Part shown: positions 1-8,417 of the stretch, in pieces | Numbering within the stretch: position 1 is the first letter of the stretch | Layout of the letters: the number at the start of each line of letters is the position of its first letter | Assembly: GCA_964408455.1 (NCBI GenBank) | Contig: CAYOZN010000009.1 | Span: 62,001-126,000, forward strand | Direction of reading: 5' to 3' | Source: CAYOZN01 sp964408455 | Lineage (GTDB): Bacteria; Planctomycetota; Phycisphaerae; UBA1845; UTPLA1 | DNA: 64,000 nucleotides | The notes under the pieces: generated by a model | What the model was told of the DNA's origin: nothing | Database searches by the model: none | What the model saw: the letters and a program-made list of their open reading frames with translations, nothing else | Translations under genes and position numbers: made by a program

Positions 1-288
1 CTGCTGCTCGCCGACGCCCATGAATACCTGACGATGCTGGCCCTGTCGCGCCTCTATCTCGATAACATTCCCAACATCCAGTCGAGCTGGGTCACCATGG
101 GCCCCAAGATCGGCCAGCTCGCCCTCTTCTTCGGCGCCAACGATATGGGCAGCGTAATGATGGAGGAGAACGTCGTCAGCGCCGCCGGCGCGACATATCG
201 GCTGGACGAAGCGATGATCCGACGTCTGATCGAGGATGCGGGCTGGCAGCCGCGGAAGCGCGATTTCTACTATCGGCCGATTGACTGA
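1..288 (+). CDS. mqnC: Cyclic dehypoxanthinyl futalosine synthase MqnC, C-terminal fragment
   Basis: Open from the first base of the window, so the 5' end lies outside it. The 95 visible residues match the C-terminus of MqnC, the radical-SAM enzyme that cyclises dehypoxanthine futalosine in the futalosine route to menaquinone. Diagnostic stretches are SSWVTMGPKIGQLALFFGAN and GSVMMEENVVSAAG; the paralogue MqnE has a different motif at this point. The CxxxCxxC iron-sulfur motif would be upstream and cannot be seen. It ends at TGA 286-288 with an ordinary C-terminal tail. The family call is firm; the choice between MqnC and MqnE rests on the MMEENVVSAAG motif. Confidence 0.87.
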   Translation: MLLADAHEYLTMLALSRLYLDNIPNIQSSWVTMGPKIGQLALFFGANDMGSVMMEENVVSAAGATYRLDEAMIRRLIEDAGWQPRKRDFYYRPID

Positions 289-357
289 TGCGCCGGCAGA
301 TCATCCTGCTACGTCGTTATGACGAATAGATTGGAATGATCGTTCCGGGAGCGCGCG

Positions 358-957
358 ATGAACCGGTTGCAGGAATCTCTGATGGAAGCCGACCGCCAGG
401 TTGAACGCCAGGGCATCGTCTGGGACACGCTTCGACGCATGGTTGCAGAGCTGGACCGCCTGGGCATTCCTTATGCAGTGGTCGGCGGGATTGCGCTCCA
501 GCACTATGGCATTCAGCGGTCGACGCAGGATGTCGACCTGGTCGTTCATGCTTCCGACCTTGGCCGCATCCACGATGCGTGCGTCGGGCACGGGTATACG
601 CCCAAGTCCACCGGCAGTAGGCACCTTCGCGACGAGATTACGCGCGTTCGCATCGAGTTCCTGGTGACGGGCGAATTCCCCGGTGACGGTCAGCCCAAGC
701 CGGTCCGGTTCCCGGATCCGCGCGACGTGGCCGAGCTCTCACTCGACGGAATCGCGTTCGTCAACGTCAAGTCGCTGATCGAGATGAAACTGGCGAGTGC
801 CAAGTCGGCGGCACACCGGATCAAGGACCGCGCCGACGTGCTGGAACTCATCCACGCCCTGAGATTGCCTCTCGGCTTCGCCGATCAGCTCAATCCATAC
901 GTGCAGGACGAGTTTCGGCAGCTGGCGGTCCTGCCGCCGCCCAGCGAACCGGACTGA
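358..957 (+). CDS. Nucleotidyltransferase-fold protein (AbiEii/MNT-like)
   Basis: 199 residues. The motif VVGGIALQHYGIQRSTQDVD (about residues 41-60) has the GG and DxD pattern of the polymerase-beta nucleotidyltransferase fold: Gly43-Gly44 and Asp58/Asp60 would bind the nucleotide and metal. The later LIEMKLAS...RIKDRADVLEL segment is typical of small stand-alone proteins of this superfamily, some of which are toxins (AbiEii, MNT) that transfer nucleotides to tRNA or to a partner. GGGAG lies six bases before ATG 358. No cognate antitoxin (AbiEi or HEPN) is adjacent, so a toxin role is not supported here; the substrate is unknown. Confidence 0.72.
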   Translation: MNRLQESLMEADRQVERQGIVWDTLRRMVAELDRLGIPYAVVGGIALQHYGIQRSTQDVDLVVHASDLGRIHDACVGHGYTPKSTGSRHLRDEITRVRIEFLVTGEFPGDGQPKPVRFPDPRDVAELSLDGIAFVNVKSLIEMKLASAKSAAHRIKDRADVLELIHALRLPLGFADQLNPYVQDEFRQLAVLPPPSEPD

Positions 958-1005
958 TGGGGAATGTCGACGTCGCGCGCGCCTTTTCTCAGTCAGGCGG
1001 CGGTG

Positions 1006-1077
1006 GCCGGCGTGGAGACACGCCGGCTCTGACGCGCGCTCGAGCTGTGGCATCCGGCGTGGGGACACGCCGGCTCT
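1006..1077. repeat. Two REP-like palindromes between convergent genes
   Basis: Two copies of one sequence sit 47-48 bp apart. The first is GCCGGCGTG (1006-1014), loop GAGA, CACGCCGGC (1019-1027). The second is CCGGCGTG (1054-1061), loop GGGA, CACGCCGG (1066-1073). Each is followed by the same CTCTGACG tail. They lie between a plus-strand gene ending at 957 and a minus-strand gene ending at 1083, so they could end transcription from both sides, but there is no U tract. Repetition of the tail as well as the stem suggests a dispersed repeat family. Confidence 0.7.
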
Positions 1078-1082
1078 GACGG

Positions 1083-2723
1083 CTAGTTCGACAGCAGCAG
1101 ATCCACAAAGGCCTGGATGTCGAGGCCATCCGGTGTCTGGTCTTCGTTCAGATCAGCATTCAGCGGATTGCAGCCCGGAAAGGCAGCCGCGTAGGCTGCC
1201 GGATCGCACAGGGCCATGGCGAAGGCACTGATATCGTCGACATCCATCCCGCAGTCGCAGTTGACGTCGCCCGGCAGGGGGCCCGTCGGGCCGAGCGTTG
1301 CATCGCCGTTGACCTTCCTGGCGTACAGGTCCTGACCGTTGGTGGCGGAGTCGCGGCCATCGGACCAGACCAGCCGCACCTCGTCGCAGCCGCCGACCGC
1401 GAGCGAATAGCGGAACTTGTCCGACGGCGTCGACGTGTGCTCCAGCATGCCGGTCTCCCAGAGCAGATCGCCATTGCCATCGACGCGCATGGCGCGGCCG
1501 ATGTCAGCGTTCGGAGCGCCGGTCGGTTCATCGGTGTAGAAGACGATCGCGCCGCCATCGGCCGCCGGGACGGCGCGAATGTTGCTCTCGATGGTGCTGT
1601 CGACGGCGGCAAACTCGATGCCGCCATCTCCCCACTGACGCGTGGCCTCGCTGATCCGCTGGCCGAAGAGGCCGCGATTGCCCTGGCCGCTGTCCCGCTC
1701 GCTCCAGAACACCATCACCGCACCGGTGGCGTCGTCGTAGGCGATCGTTGGATCGAAGCGCCACGGACCGGCCGCGATCGCCACGGGCACGCCGTTGTGC
1801 GGGTAAACCTCAGCGCCGTCGGCATCGAGCCGCTGCACGAAGCAATTGGACGTGAGCCCGCCGTGCCAGGCGAAAACCGCCCCGCCGCTGCCGTCGGCCA
1901 CCAGCACGGGCGAGTGTGCGATGGGAACGGACTGATCGTACACGACGACCGCCGCCGGCCACACGCCGGCGGCATTGGCGTCGAACTTGCGGGCGTAGAT
2001 GTGGCGCGGGCTCGAGAATGTCTCGATGTCGCGAATCCAGGAGACGATGACATTGCCGTTTTCGGCGGCGATCACGTCGGGAAAGCCCGACTCGCGATTG
2101 GTCTCGCTGAAGACGCGGATGCCGCCGGCTGGATAGCGGAGGGTGCCATCCGGTGCAAGCCGCTGGAGCCACACGCCGCCATCCTGACCCGAAGGTACAT
2201 CCTGGCTCCATGCCACGACAATGTCACCATCGGATGCCTCGGCCACGGCGGGCGCGGGTTCAAAATTGGCATTGTCGGAAATGGTGATGCCCAGTTCACC
2301 CCAGGCCAGCGTTCCGTCCGGCGACACCTTGTATGCGTAAATATCCAGATCGCCGCCGGCGCGGATGTCGCTGAACGCGACGACGAGGTTGTTGCCTGAG
2401 TCGGCCATCATGTCGTATCCGAAGAGCGCAGAATTCTGCGGCTCGTCGGAAACGACGATGCCGTCCGGCCCCAGGAGCCGGTTGCCGGTAACGTCGAGCA
2501 GCTGAGCCCGCAAAACGTAGGCGCCGCCGCCGCTGTCAAACCAGGTGATCCAGGTGCGGCCGTCGGGCGTGGCGGCGGCCAGCGGAACCGCCTGATCCCC
2601 GGCGGCCACGTGAATCGCGAGATCGTCGAAGCTGTTCGTGGGGAACTGGGCCTTCGCAGGAACCGCAGCGCAAAGGCAGACGACCAGGACGGCAAGGCGA
2701 GGCAGCAATTTAATGGCGCGCAT
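1083..2723 (-). CDS. Secreted beta-propeller-like protein with dockerin-type tail
   Basis: 546 residues. ATG 2723 is chosen because GGAGG (2735-2739) is well spaced and a signal peptide follows at once (hydrophobic LAVLVVCLCAAVPAKAQ); a longer reading frame to 2804 would bury the signal. The body consists of repeats of about 60 residues with VVAWSQ / VVAFSD / VMVFWSE cores and 'G..L' turns, as in beta-propeller or Kelch-like folds. The C-terminus has two EF-hand-like loops (DVNCDCGMDVDD and DLNEDQTPDGLD) separated by about 30 residues, the dockerin-like tail common on planctomycete exported proteins. Probably extracytoplasmic; ligand unknown. It follows another secreted gene on the same strand after 166 bp. 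Confidence 0.8.
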   Translation of the reverse strand: MRAIKLLPRLAVLVVCLCAAVPAKAQFPTNSFDDLAIHVAAGDQAVPLAAATPDGRTWITWFDSGGGAYVLRAQLLDVTGNRLLGPDGIVVSDEPQNSALFGYDMMADSGNNLVVAFSDIRAGGDLDIYAYKVSPDGTLAWGELGITISDNANFEPAPAVAEASDGDIVVAWSQDVPSGQDGGVWLQRLAPDGTLRYPAGGIRVFSETNRESGFPDVIAAENGNVIVSWIRDIETFSSPRHIYARKFDANAAGVWPAAVVVYDQSVPIAHSPVLVADGSGGAVFAWHGGLTSNCFVQRLDADGAEVYPHNGVPVAIAAGPWRFDPTIAYDDATGAVMVFWSERDSGQGNRGLFGQRISEATRQWGDGGIEFAAVDSTIESNIRAVPAADGGAIVFYTDEPTGAPNADIGRAMRVDGNGDLLWETGMLEHTSTPSDKFRYSLAVGGCDEVRLVWSDGRDSATNGQDLYARKVNGDATLGPTGPLPGDVNCDCGMDVDDISAFAMALCDPAAYAAAFPGCNPLNADLNEDQTPDGLDIQAFVDLLLSN

Positions 2724-2889
2724 GGGAATCTCATCCTCCGCCGGGGACCTCGCCAGTTCCGCCGGCAAGGCGTCGAGTATGACCACAACGCATCTGGAAT
2801 TCAATTGTTACGGCGCAGAATTCGAGCACGCGGCGCGGGGAGCGGGCCGCGGCGCTCGAGGATTCGGATTGTGTAGTCGCACCGCCGCC

Positions 2890-5733
2890 CTAGGGACAGG
2901 GATCGCCAATCAGCAGTGCGTCCACGAACGTTTCCAGGTCGGCCAACGTGATGAACGCGTCGCCGTCAACATCGGCGCATCCGCAGTCGGCGCCGGGAGA
3001 CGCGAAAATGTCCACGAGCATGCAGCGGGCAAAGACGTGGACGTCATTGCCATTTATCGCCCCGTCGCCGGAAACATCGCCGGGGCACGGGCAGCAGCCG
3101 CAGGCCGGCACATCCCGCGCCTCGCCCACGCAGATCGTGTCCCATTCGTTGTCGCAGCAGAAACCGTCCTCCACGCAGACGATCCGGCAGCATTCCGGAT
3201 TGGCACAGCTCGGCGAGCCATGCACAGCACAGCAATCGCCGGCATCCGCCGTGCAGCCGAGGCATAGCTCGGCGGCATTGTTTACGCAGAGGCTGTCCCA
3301 CTCCGTGTCGCAGCAGAACGGATCGGCCGCGCACACGGCCTGGCAGCAGACCGGATCGTTGCAACCCGGCGAATCATGGATGGTCAGACAGTCGCCCGCC
3401 GCGCCCGGGCAGCCCACGGCCACGGGATCGGGATAGTCGAGACAATCGACGGTCACACCGCTCAACTTCGAGGCGGCATTGACGCGAATGAACTGGATGA
3501 GCTGTCCCGGCGGCGCGTTGACGGTCAGCCGCTGCGTTCCGGCGTGGGTGTTGGCGGAGCTGGCGATCACCGCGAGCGTACCATCGAGCCCTTCCATGAC
3601 GAGATCGCCCGGCAGGGCATTAATGAAGCACAGATGCGCCGAAAAGGACGTGACACCGGCGGTGGCACTGGGGATGCCGGGCGCTGCACCAAGCCGGAAT
3701 TGGCACCACCAGTCCTCGGGCGTGGCGAAATCGGCGCCGGCATAGGAGCGGCACGGCGGCGGACAGCTCGCATCGTTGCGGATGGAGACAGGCGGACGGA
3801 GGATCGCGGCGCCGAAAACGATGTTCTGCGTGAAGACGTACTGCGTGGTCAGTGGAATGGGCGCCGCCGTGCAGAGATCCGCCGCGCCGTTATCGTTGGG
3901 CGTCACGCCGAAGTCGATGCGACCGCTCATGCACGGGCAGACGAAGCCATCACATTCGCTGCCGATGCCATTGAACGTGCCGGCCAGCGCGGTGCAGGCG
4001 TCGGGCGCGAGGTTCTGGCAATCGCCATCGGGCAGGCAGCAGGCGCCGACGCACATCTGTGTCGCTTCGGCAGCACACTGCGAATCCCACGATGTATTGC
4101 AGCAGAATGGATCGACCAGGCAGACGGTGCCACAGCAGACGGCGTCGTCGCAGCCCGTTCCGGCATGAGACGCAAAGCAGCTTCCTGCGCCGGGGCAGTT
4201 CGACACGCACAGACTCAGCGCACCGGTCGCGCAGGCGGCATCCCAGGCGTTGTTGCAGCAGAACGGATCGGCGTCGCACACCAGGTTGCAGCAGTCCTCG
4301 TCTTCGCAGCCGGGCGAGCCGTTGTTGAGGAAGCAATTCCCCTCGCCGGGGCAGGCGGGATGAGGACAGATGACCTGCGCACAACCGACGCCGACTCCCT
4401 GGAAGACGCCGCCCTGGCTCAGGCAATCGTCCGAAGTGACAGCATTGAGGCACGTACCGGCGGGCAGGCAGCAGGCGCCGGCGCATGCGGCCAGGCCCCG
4501 TGCGTCGCCGGCGCAAAGGCTGTCCCACTCGGTGTTGCAGCAGAAGGGATCGCCGATGCAGACGGCTTCGCAGCAGGCGCTGTTGTTGCAGCCCGGCGTG
4601 CCGTTGGCCACGACGCAGTCACCTGCGCCGGCACCGCCGCAGTTGCCGCACTCGATGAAGGCGCGGTCGGCACAGATGCCGTCCCACTCGGTGTTGCAGC
4701 AGAATGGATCGGCGTCGCACACGGTATTGCAGCAGGCCTCGTGATTGCATCCGGGCGTTCCGTTGTCGATGTAGCAATTTCCGGCGCCGCTTTGGCCGCA
4801 GACACAGAAGTGCAGGATTCCGCCGGCGTTTTGAATGGCGGTCTGGGCGTCCGGCAGGATGGCCGACATGGGCACGCCAAAGCCGGGCGCGCAGGCCGGG
4901 CCGCAATGACAGATGCCCATCACGCAATGATTGCTCGAACGAAAAATCGGCGAGCCGCTGGCGCCGAAGCTGGCGACCAGGCTGACGCCAAACTCAGCCG
5001 TGGTGCCGGGGATGCACAGGTCGGGCGCGGTTTCCTGCGTGACCTGTCCGTCGTCAAATCCCTTGTGGTCGCAGGAGGCGTGGTGGATTTCGTAGACGTT
5101 TTCATCCTCGGCGGGTGGCGCGGGATCCACGGTGAGGACGCCGTAGGTGGCCGCGGGATTGCCGGCAACGCGGAGGATGCAGTAGTCGAGGGCGGCGTTG
5201 TGGCGAATGAGCTGCGTAACCTGAAAGACCTGAGTGGGCTTTTGGAGATCGCACAAAGGCGTGCACTCGTTGATGGCGGCATTTGCGCAGGCGCTGTCCC
5301 ACGTGTTGTTGCAGCAGAAGGGATCGTCGGCGCAGACGGCCGCCTGGCAGGCCGCATCGTCGCAGCCAGGCCCGGCATGTGAGACGCAGCAATTGCTGGC
5401 GAAATTGCCGTCGCAGGTGGTGCACTCAAAATCGAACCGAACGCTCCGCGTTGTGATGTCCGCCACCAGCGGGCCGGCGGCGGTCGTGTCGGTGGTGATG
5501 CAATGGCGGTTGGTGATCACCAGATCGGGCTCAGCAATGATCCAGGCGGTGCAGCAGCCACCACCCGCGATCTCCAGGCGACCGATGGGCCGGCTATTGG
5601 CCAATTGCTGCCCCGAAAGGCACTCGACGTTCTGCTTGGCGCAGGCTGGACCGCAGGGCTGGGCAAGGGCCGGTTCAACGGAAAAGGCCAGGCAAGAAAG
5701 CAGGCACGCCATCGGAAAAATTACGCGGCTCAT
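2890..5733 (-). CDS. Secreted trypsin-like protease with Cys-rich modules and dockerin-type tail
   Basis: 947 residues from ATG 5733, preceded by AAGGAG at 11 bases and followed by a signal peptide (cleavage near ALAQ). An S1-type serine protease domain covers about 40-290: His77 in VITNRHC, Asp183 in ALDYCILRV, Ser259 in FGASGSPIF. A Cys module (CADDPFCCNNTWDSAC, about 115-158) sits between the catalytic His and Asp. Six more DPFCC/DGFCC...WD..C modules follow, with two GACCLP-type modules among them, and a beta-sandwich-like stretch before the last two. The protein ends in a dockerin-like EF-hand pair (DVSGDGAINGND, DVDGDAFITLAD). It is probably cell-surface or extracellular and heavily disulfide-bonded. 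Substrate unknown. Confidence 0.85.
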   Translation of the reverse strand: MSRVIFPMACLLSCLAFSVEPALAQPCGPACAKQNVECLSGQQLANSRPIGRLEIAGGGCCTAWIIAEPDLVITNRHCITTDTTAAGPLVADITTRSVRFDFECTTCDGNFASNCCVSHAGPGCDDAACQAAVCADDPFCCNNTWDSACANAAINECTPLCDLQKPTQVFQVTQLIRHNAALDYCILRVAGNPAATYGVLTVDPAPPAEDENVYEIHHASCDHKGFDDGQVTQETAPDLCIPGTTAEFGVSLVASFGASGSPIFRSSNHCVMGICHCGPACAPGFGVPMSAILPDAQTAIQNAGGILHFCVCGQSGAGNCYIDNGTPGCNHEACCNTVCDADPFCCNTEWDGICADRAFIECGNCGGAGAGDCVVANGTPGCNNSACCEAVCIGDPFCCNTEWDSLCAGDARGLAACAGACCLPAGTCLNAVTSDDCLSQGGVFQGVGVGCAQVICPHPACPGEGNCFLNNGSPGCEDEDCCNLVCDADPFCCNNAWDAACATGALSLCVSNCPGAGSCFASHAGTGCDDAVCCGTVCLVDPFCCNTSWDSQCAAEATQMCVGACCLPDGDCQNLAPDACTALAGTFNGIGSECDGFVCPCMSGRIDFGVTPNDNGAADLCTAAPIPLTTQYVFTQNIVFGAAILRPPVSIRNDASCPPPCRSYAGADFATPEDWWCQFRLGAAPGIPSATAGVTSFSAHLCFINALPGDLVMEGLDGTLAVIASSANTHAGTQRLTVNAPPGQLIQFIRVNAASKLSGVTVDCLDYPDPVAVGCPGAAGDCLTIHDSPGCNDPVCCQAVCAADPFCCDTEWDSLCVNNAAELCLGCTADAGDCCAVHGSPSCANPECCRIVCVEDGFCCDNEWDTICVGEARDVPACGCCPCPGDVSGDGAINGNDVHVFARCMLVDIFASPGADCGCADVDGDAFITLADLETFVDALLIGDPCP

Positions 5734-6193
5734 GGTTTTCGTTTCTCCTTCCCCAGGTGCAGGCAGCTCACCATCGGCACGCATCCGATCGAACGCAGGC
5801 TGTGCGCGAACACCGCACGGGCGCCCTGTCGAAGGTGCGAGAAGCCGCCGAAAAAAAAAATCACGCGTGCATGCCGGTCGAATGACCGGTACATCGATGC
5901 ATGCGCTGCCCCGCCGAATGCTCATCGCATTCAGCGGCGCACATGCCGACAAGTCCAATAGCGTTTCGGTTCGAACGTCAAACGAATGGCCCCGCCGGTG
6001 TCGCGGCGCACAAATGGCGCCGGCGAACCCGGAACGCGGCGCATGATAATCGCGCGCGGCTTCACTTCAATAAAAAACCGGGCCGAAACGTAAGAATTCG
6101 ACGTTTCACCAGCTCTGTGGAATAATGCCCGGCCGCGAATCGCTGATCGACTTGCATGTCGTTTTCAGCGATCGCGAAGGACTTCAAAAGCAG
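5734..6193. promoter_or_regulatory. 460-bp divergent intergenic region
   Basis: No gene seen. It separates the protease gene (minus) from the export operon (plus) and so should hold promoters for both. A ten-A run lies at 5851-5860, and a hairpin CCGGTC-GAAT-GACCGG at 5874-5889 would fall in the minus-strand leader. On the plus strand AATAAT at 6121-6126 could be a -10 element with a weak TTCGAC at 6097-6102 (18-bp spacer). These are eye-read candidates only. Confidence 0.35.
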
Positions 6194-7327
6194 ATGAAAA
6201 AAACAGCTGCCGTACTTGGGTTCGCCTCGCTCGCAATCGTGGCCATCCTCTACTGGCAGCAGGGCCGGCCAAGGCGACTGATCGTATCCGGATTTGTCGA
6301 GGCCGACGAAATCCGCGTCGGCTCGCAGGTGGGCGGGCGCGTGGCCCAGGTGCTCGTCGAGGAGGGAGATCGAGTCAGGCGCGGCGAGCTGATCTTCAAT
6401 CTCGAACCGTTCGATCTCGCGGAGCAGCATGCCGCGGCCGCGGCGGAGTTAGCGGCGGCGGAGGCGGAACACGCTCGGCTGTCTGCCGGCTATCGCAAGG
6501 AGGAGATCGAGCAGGCAGCCGCACGCCAAGATGCGGCCAAGGCCGAGCTCGATCGGCTTCAGGCGGGCCCGCGTCGTCAGGAAATCTCGATTGCCCGCGA
6601 GCAAATGAACACGGCCCAGGCCCGGCTGGAATTCGCCGACAGCGAGTTCGCCCGGCTGGAACAACTTCGCAAGGACGGCAAGGCCGCGCCCCGGGAGTAC
6701 GAGCGGGCGGCGAGCGATCTGAAGGCGGCCCGCGCCGAGGCGGCGGCGGCGGCGCAGAACCTGGCGCTATTGGAAGAAGGCAGCCGCAAGGAGGACATTG
6801 CTGCCGCGGCGGCGGCACTGGCGGAAGCGGCCGAGGCCCTCAAGCTCGCGCGGGAGGGCTTTCGCGCCGAAGACATCGCCAAGGCCGCCGCCCAGGAAGC
6901 CGCCGCCCGTGCCCGCGTGGCCGCCATCACGGCCCGCATGGAAGAACTGGCGGTCGAATCGCCCTGCGATTGCACCGTGGAGGCGATCGATCTGTTACCA
7001 GGCGATCTGATCGGGCCGAATGCCCCCAGCGTGTCACTGCTGGATACGTCAAGGCTGTGGGTGCGCGGATACGTGCCCGAATCGCGGCTGGGCGAGATTC
7101 GACTGGGGCAGCGCGTGCCGGTTCGGGTCGAGGGGCTTTCACGGGAGAACTTTGCCGGGCGGATCAGCTTTATCGCCACGCAGGCCGAGTTCACGCCCCG
7201 GAATGTGCAGACGCCCGAGGAACGGAGCAAGCAGGTCTTCCGAATCAAAGTCAGGCTTGAGACCGGCCGCGACAAACTGCGGGTCGGCATGACGGCCGAT
7301 CTGCTGCTCGACGAGGCCGCGCCATGA
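6194..7327 (+). CDS. HlyD-family periplasmic adaptor of an ABC exporter (YbhG-like)
   Basis: 377 residues. ATG 6194 gives a tidy N-terminus: a short basic start, one membrane anchor (about 5-21) and VSGFVEADEIRVGSQVGGRV, the first lipoyl half. A long Ala/Glu/Arg coiled-coil hairpin follows (about 85-245) with four related RKEEIEQAAA / RRQEISIARE / RKEDIAAAAA / RAEDIAKAAA blocks. The second lipoyl half and beta-barrel (SPCDCTVEAI, LDTSRLWVRGYVPESRLGEI) close the fold. Such adaptors sit in the periplasm and link an inner-membrane ABC pump to an outer-membrane channel. The gene overlaps the next by four bases (ATGA). An upstream in-frame start at 6125 is possible but lacks a signal-like start. 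Confidence 0.85.
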   Translation: MKKTAAVLGFASLAIVAILYWQQGRPRRLIVSGFVEADEIRVGSQVGGRVAQVLVEEGDRVRRGELIFNLEPFDLAEQHAAAAAELAAAEAEHARLSAGYRKEEIEQAAARQDAAKAELDRLQAGPRRQEISIAREQMNTAQARLEFADSEFARLEQLRKDGKAAPREYERAASDLKAARAEAAAAAQNLALLEEGSRKEDIAAAAAALAEAAEALKLAREGFRAEDIAKAAAQEAAARARVAAITARMEELAVESPCDCTVEAIDLLPGDLIGPNAPSVSLLDTSRLWVRGYVPESRLGEIRLGQRVPVRVEGLSRENFAGRISFIATQAEFTPRNVQTPEERSKQVFRIKVRLETGRDKLRVGMTADLLLDEAAP

Positions 7328-8277
7328 GCGAGGCCGTGATCCGTGCCGACGGGCTGACACGAAAATTCGGCAATTTCGTCGCGGTGAGCGGAGTCTCTTT
7401 CGACGTGCCGCATGCGGCCATCTTTGGCCTTCTGGGGCCGAATGGCTCCGGCAAGTCGACGATCATCCGCATGCTGTGCGGTGTCCTGCGGCCGACGGGC
7501 GGCACCGCCTCCATCCTCGGCATTGATGTCACGCGCGATCCGGAGGCGGTCAAGCGCCGGATCGGCTACATGTCGCAGAAGTTCAGCCTCTATGCCGATC
7601 TCACCACCCGCGAAAACCTGGAGTTCTACGCACGTATTTATGGCCTCTCCCCGCAGCGGCAGGCAAGCAGAATAGAGGCGGTCGTCGGCCTCACCGGGCT
7701 GCACGCGTATCGGGACCGCATCGCCGGCAAGCTGTCGGGCGGCTGGAAGCAGCGCCTGGCCCTGGCGTGCGCGCTTGTCCACGAGCCCGAGGTGCTCTTT
7801 CTCGATGAGCCGACGGCCGGGATCGACCCTGTGGCCCGTCGCGAACTGTGGGACCTGCTGTTCGATCTGTCGAATCGCGGCGTGACGATGCTGGTGACGA
7901 CACACTACATGGACGAGGCGGAACGCTGCACGCACGTCGGTTACATTCAGGCCTCGAGGCTGATCGCGCTGGGCCGCCCGGAAGCGCTGAAGGCCCTGCC
8001 GGAAGTGACGCCGGCGGGGACTGCGCGGTATGAGATTGCGTGTGCCCGGCCGGCAGCGGCCCTGGCGCGGGCGCTGAAGCACGATCGGGTGCGCGACGCG
8101 ACGATGTTCGGCGATGTGCTGCACGTGTTGGTCGATGCGGACATGCCGCCGGAGAGGCTGGTGCGCGACATCGCGCCCGACGACGCGGAGGCCGGCCACC
8201 GCGCCGTGGCGCCGACGCTGGAGGATGTGTTTGTGCTGCTGAGCAGGAGCCACGCCGCCCGCAATGAACGAAATTAG
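7324..8277 (+). CDS. ABC exporter ATP-binding protein (YbhF/CcmA type)
   Basis: 317 residues with all nucleotide-binding motifs of one ABC ATPase: Walker A GPNGSGKST (about 38-46), Q-loop YMSQKFSLYADLT, signature LSGGWKQRLAL, Walker B VLFLDEPTAGID and the switch His in VTTHYMDEAE. The C-terminal 80 residues (PEVTPAGTARYEIACARP...LEDVFVLL) are the extension typical of drug/efflux-type ATPases that pair with ABC-2 permeases. It should sit at the cytoplasmic face of the permease encoded next. YbhF usually carries two nucleotide-binding domains; this one has one. Start ATG 7324 overlaps the adaptor stop. Confidence 0.92.
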   Translation: MSEAVIRADGLTRKFGNFVAVSGVSFDVPHAAIFGLLGPNGSGKSTIIRMLCGVLRPTGGTASILGIDVTRDPEAVKRRIGYMSQKFSLYADLTTRENLEFYARIYGLSPQRQASRIEAVVGLTGLHAYRDRIAGKLSGGWKQRLALACALVHEPEVLFLDEPTAGIDPVARRELWDLLFDLSNRGVTMLVTTHYMDEAERCTHVGYIQASRLIALGRPEALKALPEVTPAGTARYEIACARPAAALARALKHDRVRDATMFGDVLHVLVDADMPPERLVRDIAPDDAEAGHRAVAPTLEDVFVLLSRSHAARNERN

Positions 8278-8417
8278 ACATGGGATGATTCGAATGTGTT
8301 TGCGACCGTGAATCCGATATCTTTTGAACTCGCGAATCGGCGTGAAGATCATGTCGTGACGGAGCATTCCCTGACCGGCCTTTCACCCAGTGTGCATGAC
8401 TAGTGCGGTATCGAAAC

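Noticed and set aside
358..957. AbiE toxin-antitoxin system
   Set aside because: Only the nucleotidyltransferase is present; no AbiEi-like antitoxin lies next to it.
3376..5382. 668-residue open frame on the plus strand opposite the Cys-rich protease
   Set aside because: It is the antisense of a gene with clear domains, signal peptide and Shine-Dalgarno site; its Arg/Ala/Gly/Val composition without motifs is typical of GC-rich shadows.
6577..8367. 596-residue open frame on the minus strand opposite the HlyD/ABC genes
   Set aside because: Both genes on the other strand have all family motifs; this frame is Arg/His-rich and has no domain.
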